Below, one piece after another: positions 43,533-52,053 of a stretch of DNA of 64,000 nt; position 1 is the stretch's first letter, and the number at the start of each line of letters is the position of its first letter. A program made the position numbers and the translations under genes. The stretch covers positions 8,889,501 through 8,953,500 of the forward strand of contig NZ_JAUSVA010000002.1 of the NCBI RefSeq assembly GCF_030813695.1, written 5' to 3'. The notes below the pieces were generated by a model. That model was not told the DNA's origin, made no database searches, and saw nothing but the letters and a program-made list of their open reading frames with translations. The DNA comes from Kitasatospora herbaricolor. Its GTDB lineage: Bacteria > Actinomycetota > Actinomycetes > Streptomycetales > Streptomycetaceae.

Positions 43533-43591
43533 ACCGTACGGGCCGTCAGTGCACGGGCCGTCACCGTTCGGGTCGTCGGCACACGGGTCGT
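43533..43591. repeat. Short direct repeats ACGGGC/TCGTCA
   Basis: Four near-copies of ACGGG[C/T]CGTC[A/G] at roughly 15-base spacing lie between the hypE hairpin and the stop codon of the YczR-like gene. They may be remnants or a second transcription-stop region. Confidence 0.5.
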
Positions 43592-44967
43592 CAGCGGGAG
43601 GGCGGCGGAGCGCAGGCCTCGTCGAGGATGTCCGCGATCCGGTCCAGGGTCGCCGCCGGCGGCGTCCAGGGCACCCGCAGGTAGCGGGCGAGCGTTCCGT
43701 CCACGGCGAAGCTGCTGCCGGGCGCGAGATGCAGCCCCGCGGCGGCCGCCCGGGTGGTCACGGTGTCGGCGCGCAGGCCGTTCAGCCGCAGCCACAGCAC
43801 CAGGCCGCCCTGCGGCACCGTGAACGTCCAGCGGGCGTCGGCCGCCAGCCGTCCGGCCAGGTGGTCGCGCTGGGAGCGCAGTTCGGCGCGTCGCCGTTCC
43901 AGCAGCGGTTCGAGCACGTCGAGCAGTTCGACGGCGACGAGCTGTTCCATCGGCGGCGCCGAGAGCGGTTCGCAGAGCGGGTGACGCAGCAACTCGCCGA
44001 TCAGGTCCGTGCCGGGTGCCCGGATCCAGCCCACCCGCACACCGGCCCAGACGGCCTTGCTGGCCGAGCCGACCAGGACGGCCCGCGGGATCCGTGCGGG
44101 CAGCGGCGCCGGCCCGGACAGGTGCAGGTCGCGCAGGGTCTCGTCGGCGACCACCGTCACCCGGTGTTCGGCCGCCGCCGCGGCGACCGCCTGCCGGGTG
44201 GGGGCGTCCATCAGCGCGCCCGTCGGGTTCTGGAAGTCCGGTACCAGGTAGGCCAGTCCGCCCCGAGCGGCGGCGAACGCGGCCCGCATCCGGTCCTCGT
44301 CCCAGCCCTCGGTGGTCACCCGCAGACCGGACAGGCGGGCCCCGGCCCCGCGCAGGACGGCGGCCGCGCGGGGGTAGGTCGGGTTCTCGACGGCGACCAC
44401 CCGGGGGCGCAGCCGAGCGGCGAGCAGGGCGAGTGCGGCGCGGGCGCCGGAGGTCACCAGGATCTGCTCGGCCCGGGTGGGGAGGCCCTCGCGGGTGTAG
44501 CGCCCGGCGATCGCCTCCCGGAGTTCGGGCAGCCCGGCGCCGGACCGGCCACCCTGCGCCAGTGCGGGACCGGCCCGCCGGGCGGCGCGCGCGGTGGCGG
44601 CCAGGTACTCGGCGCGCGGCGCGGCCGGGACGGCCCTGCGCAGGTCGATCGTGCCGGCACTGCCGTCCGCCGACGGTGGCGCGAACCGCTCGGCCGAGCT
44701 GGGCGGCAGCTGCACGGTACTGGCACTGCCGTGCCTGGTCCGCACCCAGCCGCCGTCCCGCAGCCGGGTCAGCACGGCCACCACCGTGCCGCGGCTGACC
44801 CCGAGGCCCTCGGCCAGCCGGCGCTCGGCCGGCAGCGCGCTGCCGACCGCCAGCCGCCCGTCCAGCACCGCCTCCCGAAGGGCGCCGTCCAGCGCGTCCA
44901 CCAATGGGACGGCGGTGGCCTGCCACTCGCCGAGCGCCCTGACCAGTTGCTCCACTCCGATGCGCAC
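43591..44967 (-). CDS. yczR: MocR/YczR-type GntR regulator with aminotransferase domain
   Basis: This protein of 458 residues has an N-terminal GntR winged helix (about 20-85: LVDALDGALREAVLDGRL, ALPAERRLAEGLGVSRGTV) and a fold-type I PLP aminotransferase domain (about 110-450) with PDFQNPTGALM and the PLP-lysine in GSASKAVWAGVRVGW. MocR proteins sense PLP or amino compounds. A YczE-type membrane protein is encoded divergently, the pair known as YczR/YczE in other bacteria, and an inverted repeat overlaps this start. The GTG at 44967 lacks a ribosome site; a GTG 12 bases in is possible. Confidence 0.85.
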   Translation of the reverse strand: MRIGVEQLVRALGEWQATAVPLVDALDGALREAVLDGRLAVGSALPAERRLAEGLGVSRGTVVAVLTRLRDGGWVRTRHGSASTVQLPPSSAERFAPPSADGSAGTIDLRRAVPAAPRAEYLAATARAARRAGPALAQGGRSGAGLPELREAIAGRYTREGLPTRAEQILVTSGARAALALLAARLRPRVVAVENPTYPRAAAVLRGAGARLSGLRVTTEGWDEDRMRAAFAAARGGLAYLVPDFQNPTGALMDAPTRQAVAAAAAEHRVTVVADETLRDLHLSGPAPLPARIPRAVLVGSASKAVWAGVRVGWIRAPGTDLIGELLRHPLCEPLSAPPMEQLVAVELLDVLEPLLERRRAELRSQRDHLAGRLAADARWTFTVPQGGLVLWLRLNGLRADTVTTRAAAAGLHLAPGSSFAVDGTLARYLRVPWTPPAATLDRIADILDEACAPPPSR

Positions 44968-44994
44968 TGGTCCAGTTTGCCCCAGGTGGACCAG
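44967..44994. promoter_or_regulatory. Inverted repeat, likely YczR operator
   Basis: CTGGTCCA (44967-44974) and TGGACCAG (44987-44994) are perfect complements 12 bases apart and overlap the yczR start. MocR proteins bind pairs of such sites in divergent promoters. Confidence 0.6.
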
Positions 44995-45128
44995 GACGCG
45001 GTGCGGTGCGCCGCCCTAGGTTCGAGCCGTACCGGGCCGTCACCGTGCCGGCCCGCACCCGCAGCCGCAGTCCGCACCTGCACCCGCCCTGTACCCGCCC
45101 TGCACCCGCACCCGCTCCGGAGAATCCG

Positions 45129-45851
45129 TTGGCCAGTCCCCGCACCACCCTGCCCCCACTCGGCTACCTCCCGATCGGCGAGCACCCGCTCCGCCGCCTG
45201 CCGCAACTCCTGCTCGGCCTCGCGCTCTACGGTTTCAGTCTCGCGCTGCTGGTCCGCGCCGCGCTGGGCGTCAACCCGTGGAGCGTCCTGTACGACGGGC
45301 TGACCCGGCACACCCCGCTCAGCTTCGGCACCGTGAGCGCCCTGGTCGGGGTCCTCGCCCTGCTGGGCTGGATCCCGCTCCGGCAGCGGCCGACCTTCGG
45401 CACCTTCGCCAACATCGCGGTCCTGGCCCTCTCCTCCGACCTGGGGCTGCTGCTCGTCCCGCCCTGCCAGGGCTTCGCCGCCCGAGGTGCCCTGCTGGCG
45501 GCCGGCATCGCCGTCAACGCCCTCGCCATCGCCGTCTACGTCGGGGCACGTCTCGGCCCAGGCCCGCGCGACGGGCTGATGACCGGTGCCGCCGCGGTCA
45601 CCGGGCGCTCCCTGCGCTTCGTCCGGACCGTGATCGAACTGACCGTCCTCGCCGCGGGCTGGCTGCTCGGCGGCCATGTCGGCGTCGGCACCGTGCTGTA
45701 CGCCCTCGCGGTCGGCCCGGTCGCCCAACTGCTGCTGCCCCGCTTCGCCTACCGGGGCGCGGCCGAATCGGCCGCTCCGGCCCAGGCCCAGGCCCAGGCC
45801 CCGGCCGGCGGGGACCGGCGGCGGGACGTCATGGGGGCGGGCGGACGGTGA
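45129..45851 (+). CDS. yczE: YczE/YyaS/YitT-type integral membrane protein
   Basis: This protein of 240 residues has about five membrane helices with family motifs LGLALYGFSLALLVRAALGV, NPWSVLYDGLTRHTPLSFGT, AIAVYVGARLGPGPRDGLMTG and VGTVLYALAVGPVAQLLLP. The C-terminal 25 residues are an Ala/Gln/Pro-rich tail. Function is not established; the family is regularly linked to a YczR-like MocR regulator, as here. TTG at 45129 has GGAG 7-8 bases upstream; an in-frame extension to 45006 passes through a Pro/His-rich repeat and looks non-coding. Confidence 0.82.
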   Translation: MASPRTTLPPLGYLPIGEHPLRRLPQLLLGLALYGFSLALLVRAALGVNPWSVLYDGLTRHTPLSFGTVSALVGVLALLGWIPLRQRPTFGTFANIAVLALSSDLGLLLVPPCQGFAARGALLAAGIAVNALAIAVYVGARLGPGPRDGLMTGAAAVTGRSLRFVRTVIELTVLAAGWLLGGHVGVGTVLYALAVGPVAQLLLPRFAYRGAAESAAPAQAQAQAPAGGDRRRDVMGAGGR

Positions 45852-45908
45852 AGCAGGCCGGGAGATGCCGTCGGATGCCGTCCTCGAACGCCATCTCCCC
45901 GTCGTCCT

Positions 45909-45953
45909 TCACCAGCTCCTCGTTCACCAGCTCCTCCGGCACCAGCTCCTCCC
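45909..45953. repeat. Three 15-base repeats
   Basis: CACCAGCTCCTC occurs three times at a 15-base period. On the minus strand it reads as EELV repeats (REELVPEELVNEELVKDD) in a frame that stops at 45829. That frame has no clear start or ribosome site. Confidence 0.5.
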
Positions 45954-46067
45954 GGACCAGCCGACGCGCCGACGACCTCCCCTCCACCGCCTGCGTGGTG
46001 GCAGGGCGGCGCCGCCGGGTCCGTCGAGTACCGAAGTCGACCGGTACGGAGCGCGGAACCGGCCTGC

Positions 46068-46478
46068 CTATCCCTCATCGACCTCCTGGTCGACGGCATC
46101 GTTGGCGCGGTCGATCTCGGCCATGTGCTCCTCGGCCCAGGTCCGCAGCCCTGCAAGGGCGGCCTCCAGGGACAGCCCGAGTCCGGTGAGTCGGTAGAAG
46201 ACCCGCGGCGGCACGGTCGGTTCGACCCGACGCGACACCAGCCCGTCGCGGGCCAGGCTTCGCAGCGTCACGGACAGCATCTTCTGCGAGACGCCGGGCA
46301 TCCGACGTCCCAGCTCCGCGAAGCGCACCTCGTCCGGTGCGGCATCGGCGAGCGTCTTGACCACCATGGACGTCCACTTCGTGCCGATGCGGTCCAGCAA
46401 CTGCCGCGTCGGGCACTGGGGATCGAACAGATCGCCGCGTACCGCACGTCCGGCGGCCCGTGCTCCTCGGGTGGTCAC
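46068..46478 (-). CDS. HxlR-family winged-helix regulator
   Basis: This protein of 136 residues shows HxlR signature CPTRQLLDRIGTKWTSMVV, RFAELGRRMPGVSQKMLSVT and RDGLVSRRVEPTVPPRVFYRLT. Cys in FDPQCP is in the usual sensing position. GTG at 46478 is used. It is divergent from an alpha/beta hydrolase 100 bases away; a tandem TGGTAACCA site in between is its likely operator. It probably controls the hydrolase and itself. Confidence 0.85.
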   Translation of the reverse strand: MTTRGARAAGRAVRGDLFDPQCPTRQLLDRIGTKWTSMVVKTLADAAPDEVRFAELGRRMPGVSQKMLSVTLRSLARDGLVSRRVEPTVPPRVFYRLTGLGLSLEAALAGLRTWAEEHMAEIDRANDAVDQEVDEG

Positions 46479-46544
46479 CTGTGGCTCACCACCTTCCCTG
46501 AAAGTGCCGTCTAGGAAGCAGCCGGACAGTTACCTATCGTTTCG

Positions 46545-46563
46545 TGGTAACCAATGGTAACCA
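46545..46563. promoter_or_regulatory. Tandem TGGTAACCA operator
   Basis: Two copies of TGGTAACCA (46545-46553 and 46555-46563) are separated by one base, in a locally AT-rich stretch 16 bases before the hydrolase start and between divergent genes. Confidence 0.6.
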
Positions 46564-46578
46564 CTCACAGGAGCCGTC

Positions 46579-47436
46579 ATGCCCGTCACCACCGCACACC
46601 AACTGCGCCGCATCGCGACGAACGGCATACATCTCAACGTCGCCGTCGCCGGGGACGGGCCCGCGGTTCTGCTGCTGCACGGCTTCCCGCACACCTGGCG
46701 ACTCTGGAGCGGCATCATGGGCCGACTGGCCGGACGGTACCGGGTCATCGCCCCGGACCTGCGAGGCCTCGGTGCCAGTGCACGCGCCGTCGAGGGTTAT
46801 GACGCAGGTACCCTGGCAGCCGATGCCGAAGGGCTGCTCGACGCACTCGGCGAGCCCTCGGCGGCGGTGGTCGGCATCGACGCGGGCACCGCCCCCGCCG
46901 TCCTGCTCGCGCTGCGCCGGCCCGACCTCGTCCGGCGCCTGGTCGTGATGGAGGCACTGCTCGGCCGCCTGCCCGGAGTCGAACCCGTCGTCGCGGGCGA
47001 CGCCCCGTGGTGGTTCGGTTTCCACGCCGTCCCCGGCCTCGCTGAGACCGTCCTGGTGGGCAACGAGGCCCGGTACATCGACTGGTTCCTCGACTCGGGG
47101 ACGCTCGGGCGAGGAGTGCCCGACGACATCCGGGCGGCCTTCGTTCACGCCTACACCGGGAGCGAGGCCCTGCGCTGCGCGTTCTCCTACTACCGGGCCC
47201 TGCCCACCAGCGCGCAGCAGATCCAGGACGCCGTCGCGACGGCCCGGCTGACCATGCCCACCATGGCCGTCGGCTCCCACCCCGTCGGCACCGGGCTGGA
47301 ACGCCAACTCCGGCCCATCGCCGACGACCTGGTCGGACATCATCTCCAGGACTGCGGCCACATCATCCCCCTCGACCGCCCCGACGCGTTGTTCACGCTC
47401 CTTGCTCCCTTCCTGTCCGCCGATCTGCCGACGTGA
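46579..47436 (+). CDS. Alpha/beta hydrolase (epoxide hydrolase/dehalogenase type)
   Basis: This protein of 285 residues has HGFPHTWRLWSGIM (oxyanion, about 33), DLRGLGAS and a nucleophile elbow VGIDAGTAPAV with Asp rather than Ser (about 95), as in epoxide hydrolases and haloalkane dehalogenases. A C-terminal His is in LQDCGHIIPLDRPD. Substrate unknown. ATG at 46579 follows AGGAG. It is divergent from an HxlR regulator and probably controlled by it through the tandem TGGTAACCA site. Confidence 0.85.
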   Translation: MPVTTAHQLRRIATNGIHLNVAVAGDGPAVLLLHGFPHTWRLWSGIMGRLAGRYRVIAPDLRGLGASARAVEGYDAGTLAADAEGLLDALGEPSAAVVGIDAGTAPAVLLALRRPDLVRRLVVMEALLGRLPGVEPVVAGDAPWWFGFHAVPGLAETVLVGNEARYIDWFLDSGTLGRGVPDDIRAAFVHAYTGSEALRCAFSYYRALPTSAQQIQDAVATARLTMPTMAVGSHPVGTGLERQLRPIADDLVGHHLQDCGHIIPLDRPDALFTLLAPFLSADLPT

Positions 47437-47835
47437 CCGGAGCGGGGGCCGGGGAGCGCGGTCGGCGGTTTCGGCGTTCGTCCCGGCGGTGAGGTGTCGA
47501 GGACGGCCGGATCAGACTGCGCACGGACAGGTGCCGCCGCATCCTCCGCCACTGCATCCTCCGCCGCCGCATCCTTCGCCACCGTGGCATCGCCCATGTC
47601 GTCCGACATTCCGCCACGAACACGAGATTCTCGGAAAAGGCAAGGCGGAGAAGTCGCCGTACGCAATTGTGGTGAACGTCCGAGCGGTGCGCCCGTGCCG
47701 GTGGAAAAACGGTGGGCACACTGTGCGGGGCAGCCTTCGGCGGATTCCCCTCAAGCGTCTGTTCGCTCTCGAACGACCCTGCGGATCGCCGCCTCCGACA
47801 ATCCCTGGGCGCGATCCGCGACGAGAGGGACTCCT
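47437..47835. other. Intergenic region, no supported gene
   Basis: About 400 bases. It contains three 15-base repeats of GCATCCTCCGCC type at 47539-47583. A minus-strand open frame starting MSDDMGDATVAKDAAAED runs back into the hydrolase gene; its weak start and Ala/Asp repeats do not convince me. Confidence 0.45.
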
Positions 47836-48369
47836 GTGCACCGAACCGCGAAGCGGCTGCGGAGCCTGGCGGCCTTGACGGTCGTCCTGCTCACGCCGGC
47901 GCTCGCGCCGGCGATGGCGCACGCCGCCGGCCCTGCACTTCACCGTCCACTACCAGGACGGCAAGTGGCGGGACACCGCCACCAACCCCACCGACAACGT
48001 GAACTGGCCGCAGTCCTGCTCCACCGGTGACGGCGACACCGGCAGCGACGAGGACGAGCCCCGGGTGAAGGTGTGCTGGGAGGTCAGCCCGCTCTCCACC
48101 AGCGGCGACGCGGACGGCGACGGCCTGCTCGACGGCTGGGAGCGCATCACCCTGCACGTCGACACCGGGGGCGTGTACGACCCCACCGCCTTCGGACGAC
48201 TGGACGACGGTGTCGTTGCCCTTCCGCCAGTCGGCGACTCCGCCGACGCGGGCATCAACGTGGAGTCCGACGACTACCCGACCACGGCCGAGCTGCCTGC
48301 ACGGACCGGGCCGCCGCGCAGACCTACCGCTTCTTCGGGTGCAAGGCGGTGAGGGTCCTGCCGTTCTGA
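47836..48369 (+). pseudogene. Frameshifted secreted protein gene with Asp-rich calcium-type motif
   Basis: GTG at 47836 (after GAGAGGG) opens a good signal peptide (RTAKRLRSLAALTVVLLTPA to AMAHA). About 30 codons in, coding quality moves to another frame (LHFTVHYQDGKWRDTATNP from 47933), which holds CWEVSPLSTSGDADGDGLLD and GWERITLHVD, a type-3-repeat-like calcium motif. Near 48300 it moves back to the first frame for AAAQTYRFFGCKAVRVLPF, ending at 48369. Two opposite indels therefore break one gene of about 177 codons. It may be a pseudogene or two sequencing errors. The terminator after it is intact. Function of the original protein unknown. Confidence 0.6.
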
Positions 48370-48386
48370 CCGACCGCGCCTCCCGG

Positions 48387-48405
48387 CCGGGCATCAGGTG
48401 CCCGG
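48387..48405 (+). terminator. Small hairpin after the pseudogene
   Basis: CCGGGCA (48387-48393) and TGCCCGG (48399-48405) pair around TCAGG, 18 bases after the last stop. Confidence 0.5.
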
Positions 48406-48420
48406 CAGCGAAGCGAACCG

Positions 48421-48468
48421 CCGCGGTGCGGCGCCCCGGACCGAGCGTCCCGGGGCGCCGCACCGCGG
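48421..48468. terminator. Very strong hairpin terminator
   Basis: The arms CCGCGGTGCGGCGCCCCGG (48421-48439) and its exact complement (48450-48468) are 19 bases long around a 10-base loop. It isolates the NRPS region to the right from genes on the left. Confidence 0.8.
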
Positions 48469-48743
48469 TCGTTCCCGGAGGCGGACGGCCCGGCCGGGCG
48501 CGTGCGGGACGGCGGGCGCCGGGCACGGTGATCGGCCGTTGATCCCGCGTAGAACCCGGGCGTGGAGCATCGCGGTCGTAAGGGGAACCGGTCCAGTGGC
48601 TACAGCCGAAACCGGGATCCGGGCCGGCCGAACCGAGGCGGGCCCAGTCCCCGGCGCCCTGGGCGCAGGACTGAGGTCGTCAGTCTCGGGCCGAACCGGA
48701 GCTTCCGAGAGTGTTGTCCGAACGCGAGGAAAGGGGGGCTGGC
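48469..48743. other. Intergenic region before the cluster regulator
   Basis: About 275 bases after the strong hairpin, no gene seen. It should contain the promoter of the XRE/NB-ARC regulator; no element is convincing by eye. Confidence 0.4.
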
Positions 48744-50069
48744 ATGGACGGCGGTCAGCCGGTGTCGAGTTTTGGCGAGTTGCTCAAGGTACGGCGGGAG
48801 CGTGTCGGGCTGACCCAGCAGGGTCTGGCGGACCACGCGACGCTGAGCGTGCGGGCGATCCGCGACATGGAGACGGGACGCGTCCACCGTCCCCGGCACG
48901 AGACCGTCCGGCTGCTCGCCGACGCGCTGCGGCTGGAGGGGCGGAGCAGGGCCGCCTTCGAGGCGGCCGCCCGGCAGCAGGCGCCGGTGGAGGAACCCGT
49001 CGCACCGCCGGCCGCCCGCAACGCGATCGTCGGCCGGAGCACCGAGGCCGAGGTGCTGGCCGACGTCCTCACCGTGCACGGCGACCGGCTGGTGTCGGTG
49101 GTCGGTCTGGGCGGAGTGGGCAAGACCCGGCTGGCCCTGGAGGTGGCCCGGCGGCTGCACGAGTCGGTGCGCTGGGCGGTGCGCTGGGTGGCCTGCGGCG
49201 AGCGGGAGCCCGGCGGCCCGGGCGCGGCCTTCGCCGACCTGGTGGGCCGGCCCGGCCGGGCCGAGGGGCTCGCCGAGCAGATCGGCGACCGGCCCACCCT
49301 GCTGGTGCTCGACGGCGCCGACGGCGGCGTCAACGCCCCCACCCTCGACGACCTCTTCCACCGCTGCGCCGGACTGCGGGTGCTGATCACCTCCCGGGTG
49401 CCCCAGGGACTTGACGGCGAGCAGGTGATCCCGCTCGCGCCGCTGGAGACCCCGGCCCCCGAACTGGACGACGACCCGCAGCGGCTGGCCGAGGTCGGGG
49501 CGGTGCGCCTGCTGCTGTCGCACGTGCGCCGGGTGCGGCCCGGGTTCCGGCTCGGCCGGGAGGAGGGCGCGGCGGTCGGCGCGCTCTGCCGCTACCTGGA
49601 CGGCCTGCCCGGCGCCCTGGAACTCGCGGCCGGCTGGACCCTGGTCCAGTCGCCCGGCCAGCTGATGGCCCGGTTGTGCGGCAACCCCTTCACCCTCAGC
49701 TCGCCGTCCCCGCTCTGCCACGAGCGGGAGGACGTCCGCGACGCGCTCACCGGCGCCCTGCACCTGCTGAGCCCCCGTCAGCGCGCCCTGCTGGGCCTGC
49801 TGGCCGACGGTGAGCAGGGGTGGACGGTGGAGGAGGCGGTGGCGCTGAGCGGCCGGCCCGTCCAGGAATGCCTGGCCGTGGTGCACGAGCTGCTCTCCCG
49901 CGGGCTGGTACGGACGGTGGGCGGCGGCCAGGGCGGGGTCCGGTTCGCGGTGCTGAACCTCTTCCGGGTGCTGTGCCGGGAGGAGCGGGAGAACTGGCTG
50001 TCGGCGGCGGCCGCCCGCAGCGAGGAGCGTTCGGGGCCGTACCCCCTGCTGGAGGCCCTCGCCGGGTGA
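48744..50069 (+). CDS. XRE-type regulator with NB-ARC/STAND ATPase domain
   Basis: This protein of 441 residues has an N-terminal Cro/C1 helix-turn-helix (FGELLKVRRERVGLTQQGLA, RAIRDMETGRVHRPRHETV, about 8-75) and a STAND/NB-ARC ATPase (about 95-380) with Walker A VVGLGGVGKTRLALEVARRL, Walker B TLLVLDGADGG, VLITSRVPQGL and LDGLPGALELAAGWTLV. The TPR sensor normally at the end of AfsR/SARP-type STAND proteins is absent; only a short C-terminal winged-helix-like part is present. ATG at 48744 follows GGAAAGGGGGG. Its position at the start of the NRPS locus suggests a pathway regulator. Confidence 0.82.
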   Translation: MDGGQPVSSFGELLKVRRERVGLTQQGLADHATLSVRAIRDMETGRVHRPRHETVRLLADALRLEGRSRAAFEAAARQQAPVEEPVAPPAARNAIVGRSTEAEVLADVLTVHGDRLVSVVGLGGVGKTRLALEVARRLHESVRWAVRWVACGEREPGGPGAAFADLVGRPGRAEGLAEQIGDRPTLLVLDGADGGVNAPTLDDLFHRCAGLRVLITSRVPQGLDGEQVIPLAPLETPAPELDDDPQRLAEVGAVRLLLSHVRRVRPGFRLGREEGAAVGALCRYLDGLPGALELAAGWTLVQSPGQLMARLCGNPFTLSSPSPLCHEREDVRDALTGALHLLSPRQRALLGLLADGEQGWTVEEAVALSGRPVQECLAVVHELLSRGLVRTVGGGQGGVRFAVLNLFRVLCREERENWLSAAAARSEERSGPYPLLEALAG

Positions 50070-50332
50070 GGCCGGGCCGGCGCCGGCGACGGTGGCCGCG
50101 GGGACGGGGAGCGGGGGCGCGGGCGGACGCCGCGCGCCGGCGGCCCCCGACCGCGGCCCCGCCGGCCGCCCGGCCCCTCCCCAGGTGATCTGCCGATGTG
50201 CTGCCGGGTGATCTGCCGGTCGGCACGGAACACGGTCAATAAGCTTTTCGTCAGGGCAGGCGGAGGAATTCGCCCGGGAATCGACGCGGATCGTCGGTCG
50301 ACGTTGGCCCACTATGTGACGAGGGGCAGTCC

Positions 50333-50776
50333 GTGGAGCGTGGAAAGGCCGGAAAAGCCGGACTGAATGTCGTGGTGACCACCATGGTCTCCGATTCGCA
50401 CACCTGGAATCTGGTGTTTCTCCAGCTGCTGCTGGAAGAACTCGGCCACCGGGTGACGAATCTGGGCCCGTGCGTCCCGGACGACGTCATCACCGCCGAA
50501 TGCCGGCGGCGCCGACCCGACCTGGTCGTCCTCAGCAGCGTCAACGGGCACGGATACAACGACGGCCTGCGGGTCATCGCCGGGCTGCGCGCCTGCCCGG
50601 AGCTGCGCGGCACGCCGATCGTCATCGGCGGGAAGCTGGGCATCGCGGGGGCGGAGGACGGCGCCCGCGCCCGGACCCTGCTCGCGGCCGGCTTCGACGC
50701 GGTCTTCGAGGAGGCCGCCTCGGTGGACGCCTTCCGCTCCTACGTCCGCTCGCTGCCGGCCGGAGTGCTGTTGTGA
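50333..50776 (+). CDS. B12-binding glutamate mutase S-subunit-like protein
   Basis: This protein of 147 residues is a cobalamin-binding domain: VVTTMVSDSHTWNLVFLQLL contains the axial His of the D-x-H motif (D-S-H-T-W-N; the usual final Gly is Asn), then VVLSSVNGHG and IVIGGKLGI. It corresponds to the small subunit of methylaspartate (glutamate) mutase, which with coenzyme B12 converts L-glutamate to (2S,3S)-3-methylaspartate. GTG at 50333 follows GAGGGG. Its stop overlaps the large-subunit start (GTGA). Paired mutase genes like this supply 3-methylaspartate in streptolydigin biosynthesis (SlgE1/SlgE2). Confidence 0.82.
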   Translation: MERGKAGKAGLNVVVTTMVSDSHTWNLVFLQLLLEELGHRVTNLGPCVPDDVITAECRRRRPDLVVLSSVNGHGYNDGLRVIAGLRACPELRGTPIVIGGKLGIAGAEDGARARTLLAAGFDAVFEEAASVDAFRSYVRSLPAGVLL

Positions 50777-52053
50777 CGGCGTTCGGGCCGTTCGTGGCCG
50801 GCGCCCGGGCGGCGGGCGCGCTGGTGGTGCAACCACGGATGGGGATGAGCGAGCCCGACCGGATGCGGGCCGGCCTGCTCGCCACCAGGAACGCGGCCGC
50901 CACCACCGTCGGCACCGTCACCCTGGACAGCTACACCCGCACCGGCGAGCTGGCCGCGGCCCGCCGGGCCGTCGCCGAGGGCGTCCCGCTCAACGGCTAC
51001 CCGATCACCAGCTACCCGCCCGGGGTCACCCGGTCCGTGCTGCACGGCGTCGCCGACGACAGCTTCCCGGTCCAGGTCCGGCACGGCTCGGCCCGCCCCG
51101 AGAAGATCTTCGCGGCGCTGCTCGCCGCCGGCCTGCACGCCACCGAGGGCGGCCCCGTCTCGTACTGCCTGCCGTACAGCCGCACCCCGCTGCCCGAGGC
51201 CGTCGACAGCTGGAGACGCTGCTGCGAGCTGCTGGCCGCCTCCCGGACGGCCGGCGCCGAACCGCACCTGGAGACCTTCGGCGGCTGCATGATGGGCCAG
51301 CTCTGCCCGCCCGGCCTGCTGATCGCGCTCAGCGTGCTGGAGGGCCTCTTCTTCCGGCAGCACGGGCTGCGCAGCATCTCGCTCAGCTACGCCCAGCAGG
51401 CCAGCACCCGCCAGGACGAGGAGGCGGTGACGGCCCTGCAGGCGATCGCCGCCGAGCTGCTCCCGGACGTGGACCGGCACGTGGTGATCTACACGTACAT
51501 GGGCGTCTACCCGCTGTCGCCGGGCGGCGCGCAGCTGCTGCTGGACGAGGCGGCCCGGCTCGCCGTCCGGACCGGCGCGGCCCGGCTGATCGTGAAGACC
51601 ACCGCCGAGGCGTACCGCATCCCCACCGTCGGGGAGAACGTCCGGGCGCTGGAGAGCGCGGCCGCCGTCGCCGCGGGTGAGCGGCGCAGCCCGCCGGGTG
51701 CAGCCCCCGACACCGGGATCCGCGCCGAGGCCCGGCACCTGATCGACGCCGTCCTCGACCTGCACCCGGACATCGGCCGCGCGCTGGTGCTGGCCTTCGC
51801 CAAGGGCTACCTGGACGTCCCGTACTGCCTGCATCCCGACAACGCCGGCCGCGCCCGCAGCAGGCTCGACCCCGACGGTCGGCTGCACTGGTCGGACCCC
51901 GGGTCGATGCCGATCGGCCGGGCCGGCCGCGCCCGTTCCGCCCCCGCGCTCAGCTCCACCGAACTGCTCGGTGCGCTGTCGTACGTACAACGCACCTACG
52001 ACCGGCGGGCGTTCCGTACCCCGGTCGCGGGCGGGATCCACGTCGCCCGCTGA
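50773..52053 (+). CDS. Glutamate mutase E-subunit-like protein
   Basis: This protein of 426 residues matches the catalytic TIM-barrel subunit of methylaspartate mutase: MRAGLLATRNAAATTVGTVT, DSYTRTGELAAARRAVAEG, LNGYPITSYPPGVTRSVLHG, QVRHGSARPEKIFAALLAAG (substrate arginine and acidic residues), EGGPVSYCLPYSRTPL and IVKTTAEAYRIPTVGENV. It is shorter than the usual 480 residues, mainly in the C-terminal part. GTG at 50773 overlaps the S-subunit stop, so a stoichiometric complex is likely. It should rearrange L-glutamate to 3-methylaspartate with the S subunit and B12. Confidence 0.82.
   Translation: MTAFGPFVAGARAAGALVVQPRMGMSEPDRMRAGLLATRNAAATTVGTVTLDSYTRTGELAAARRAVAEGVPLNGYPITSYPPGVTRSVLHGVADDSFPVQVRHGSARPEKIFAALLAAGLHATEGGPVSYCLPYSRTPLPEAVDSWRRCCELLAASRTAGAEPHLETFGGCMMGQLCPPGLLIALSVLEGLFFRQHGLRSISLSYAQQASTRQDEEAVTALQAIAAELLPDVDRHVVIYTYMGVYPLSPGGAQLLLDEAARLAVRTGAARLIVKTTAEAYRIPTVGENVRALESAAAVAAGERRSPPGAAPDTGIRAEARHLIDAVLDLHPDIGRALVLAFAKGYLDVPYCLHPDNAGRARSRLDPDGRLHWSDPGSMPIGRAGRARSAPALSSTELLGALSYVQRTYDRRAFRTPVAGGIHVAR

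Noticed and set aside
47340-47666. Minus-strand open frame beginning MSDDMGDATVAKD
   Set aside because: It overlaps the hydrolase gene end, has a weak start and Ala/Asp repeats, and its C-terminal half is the antisense of a real gene.
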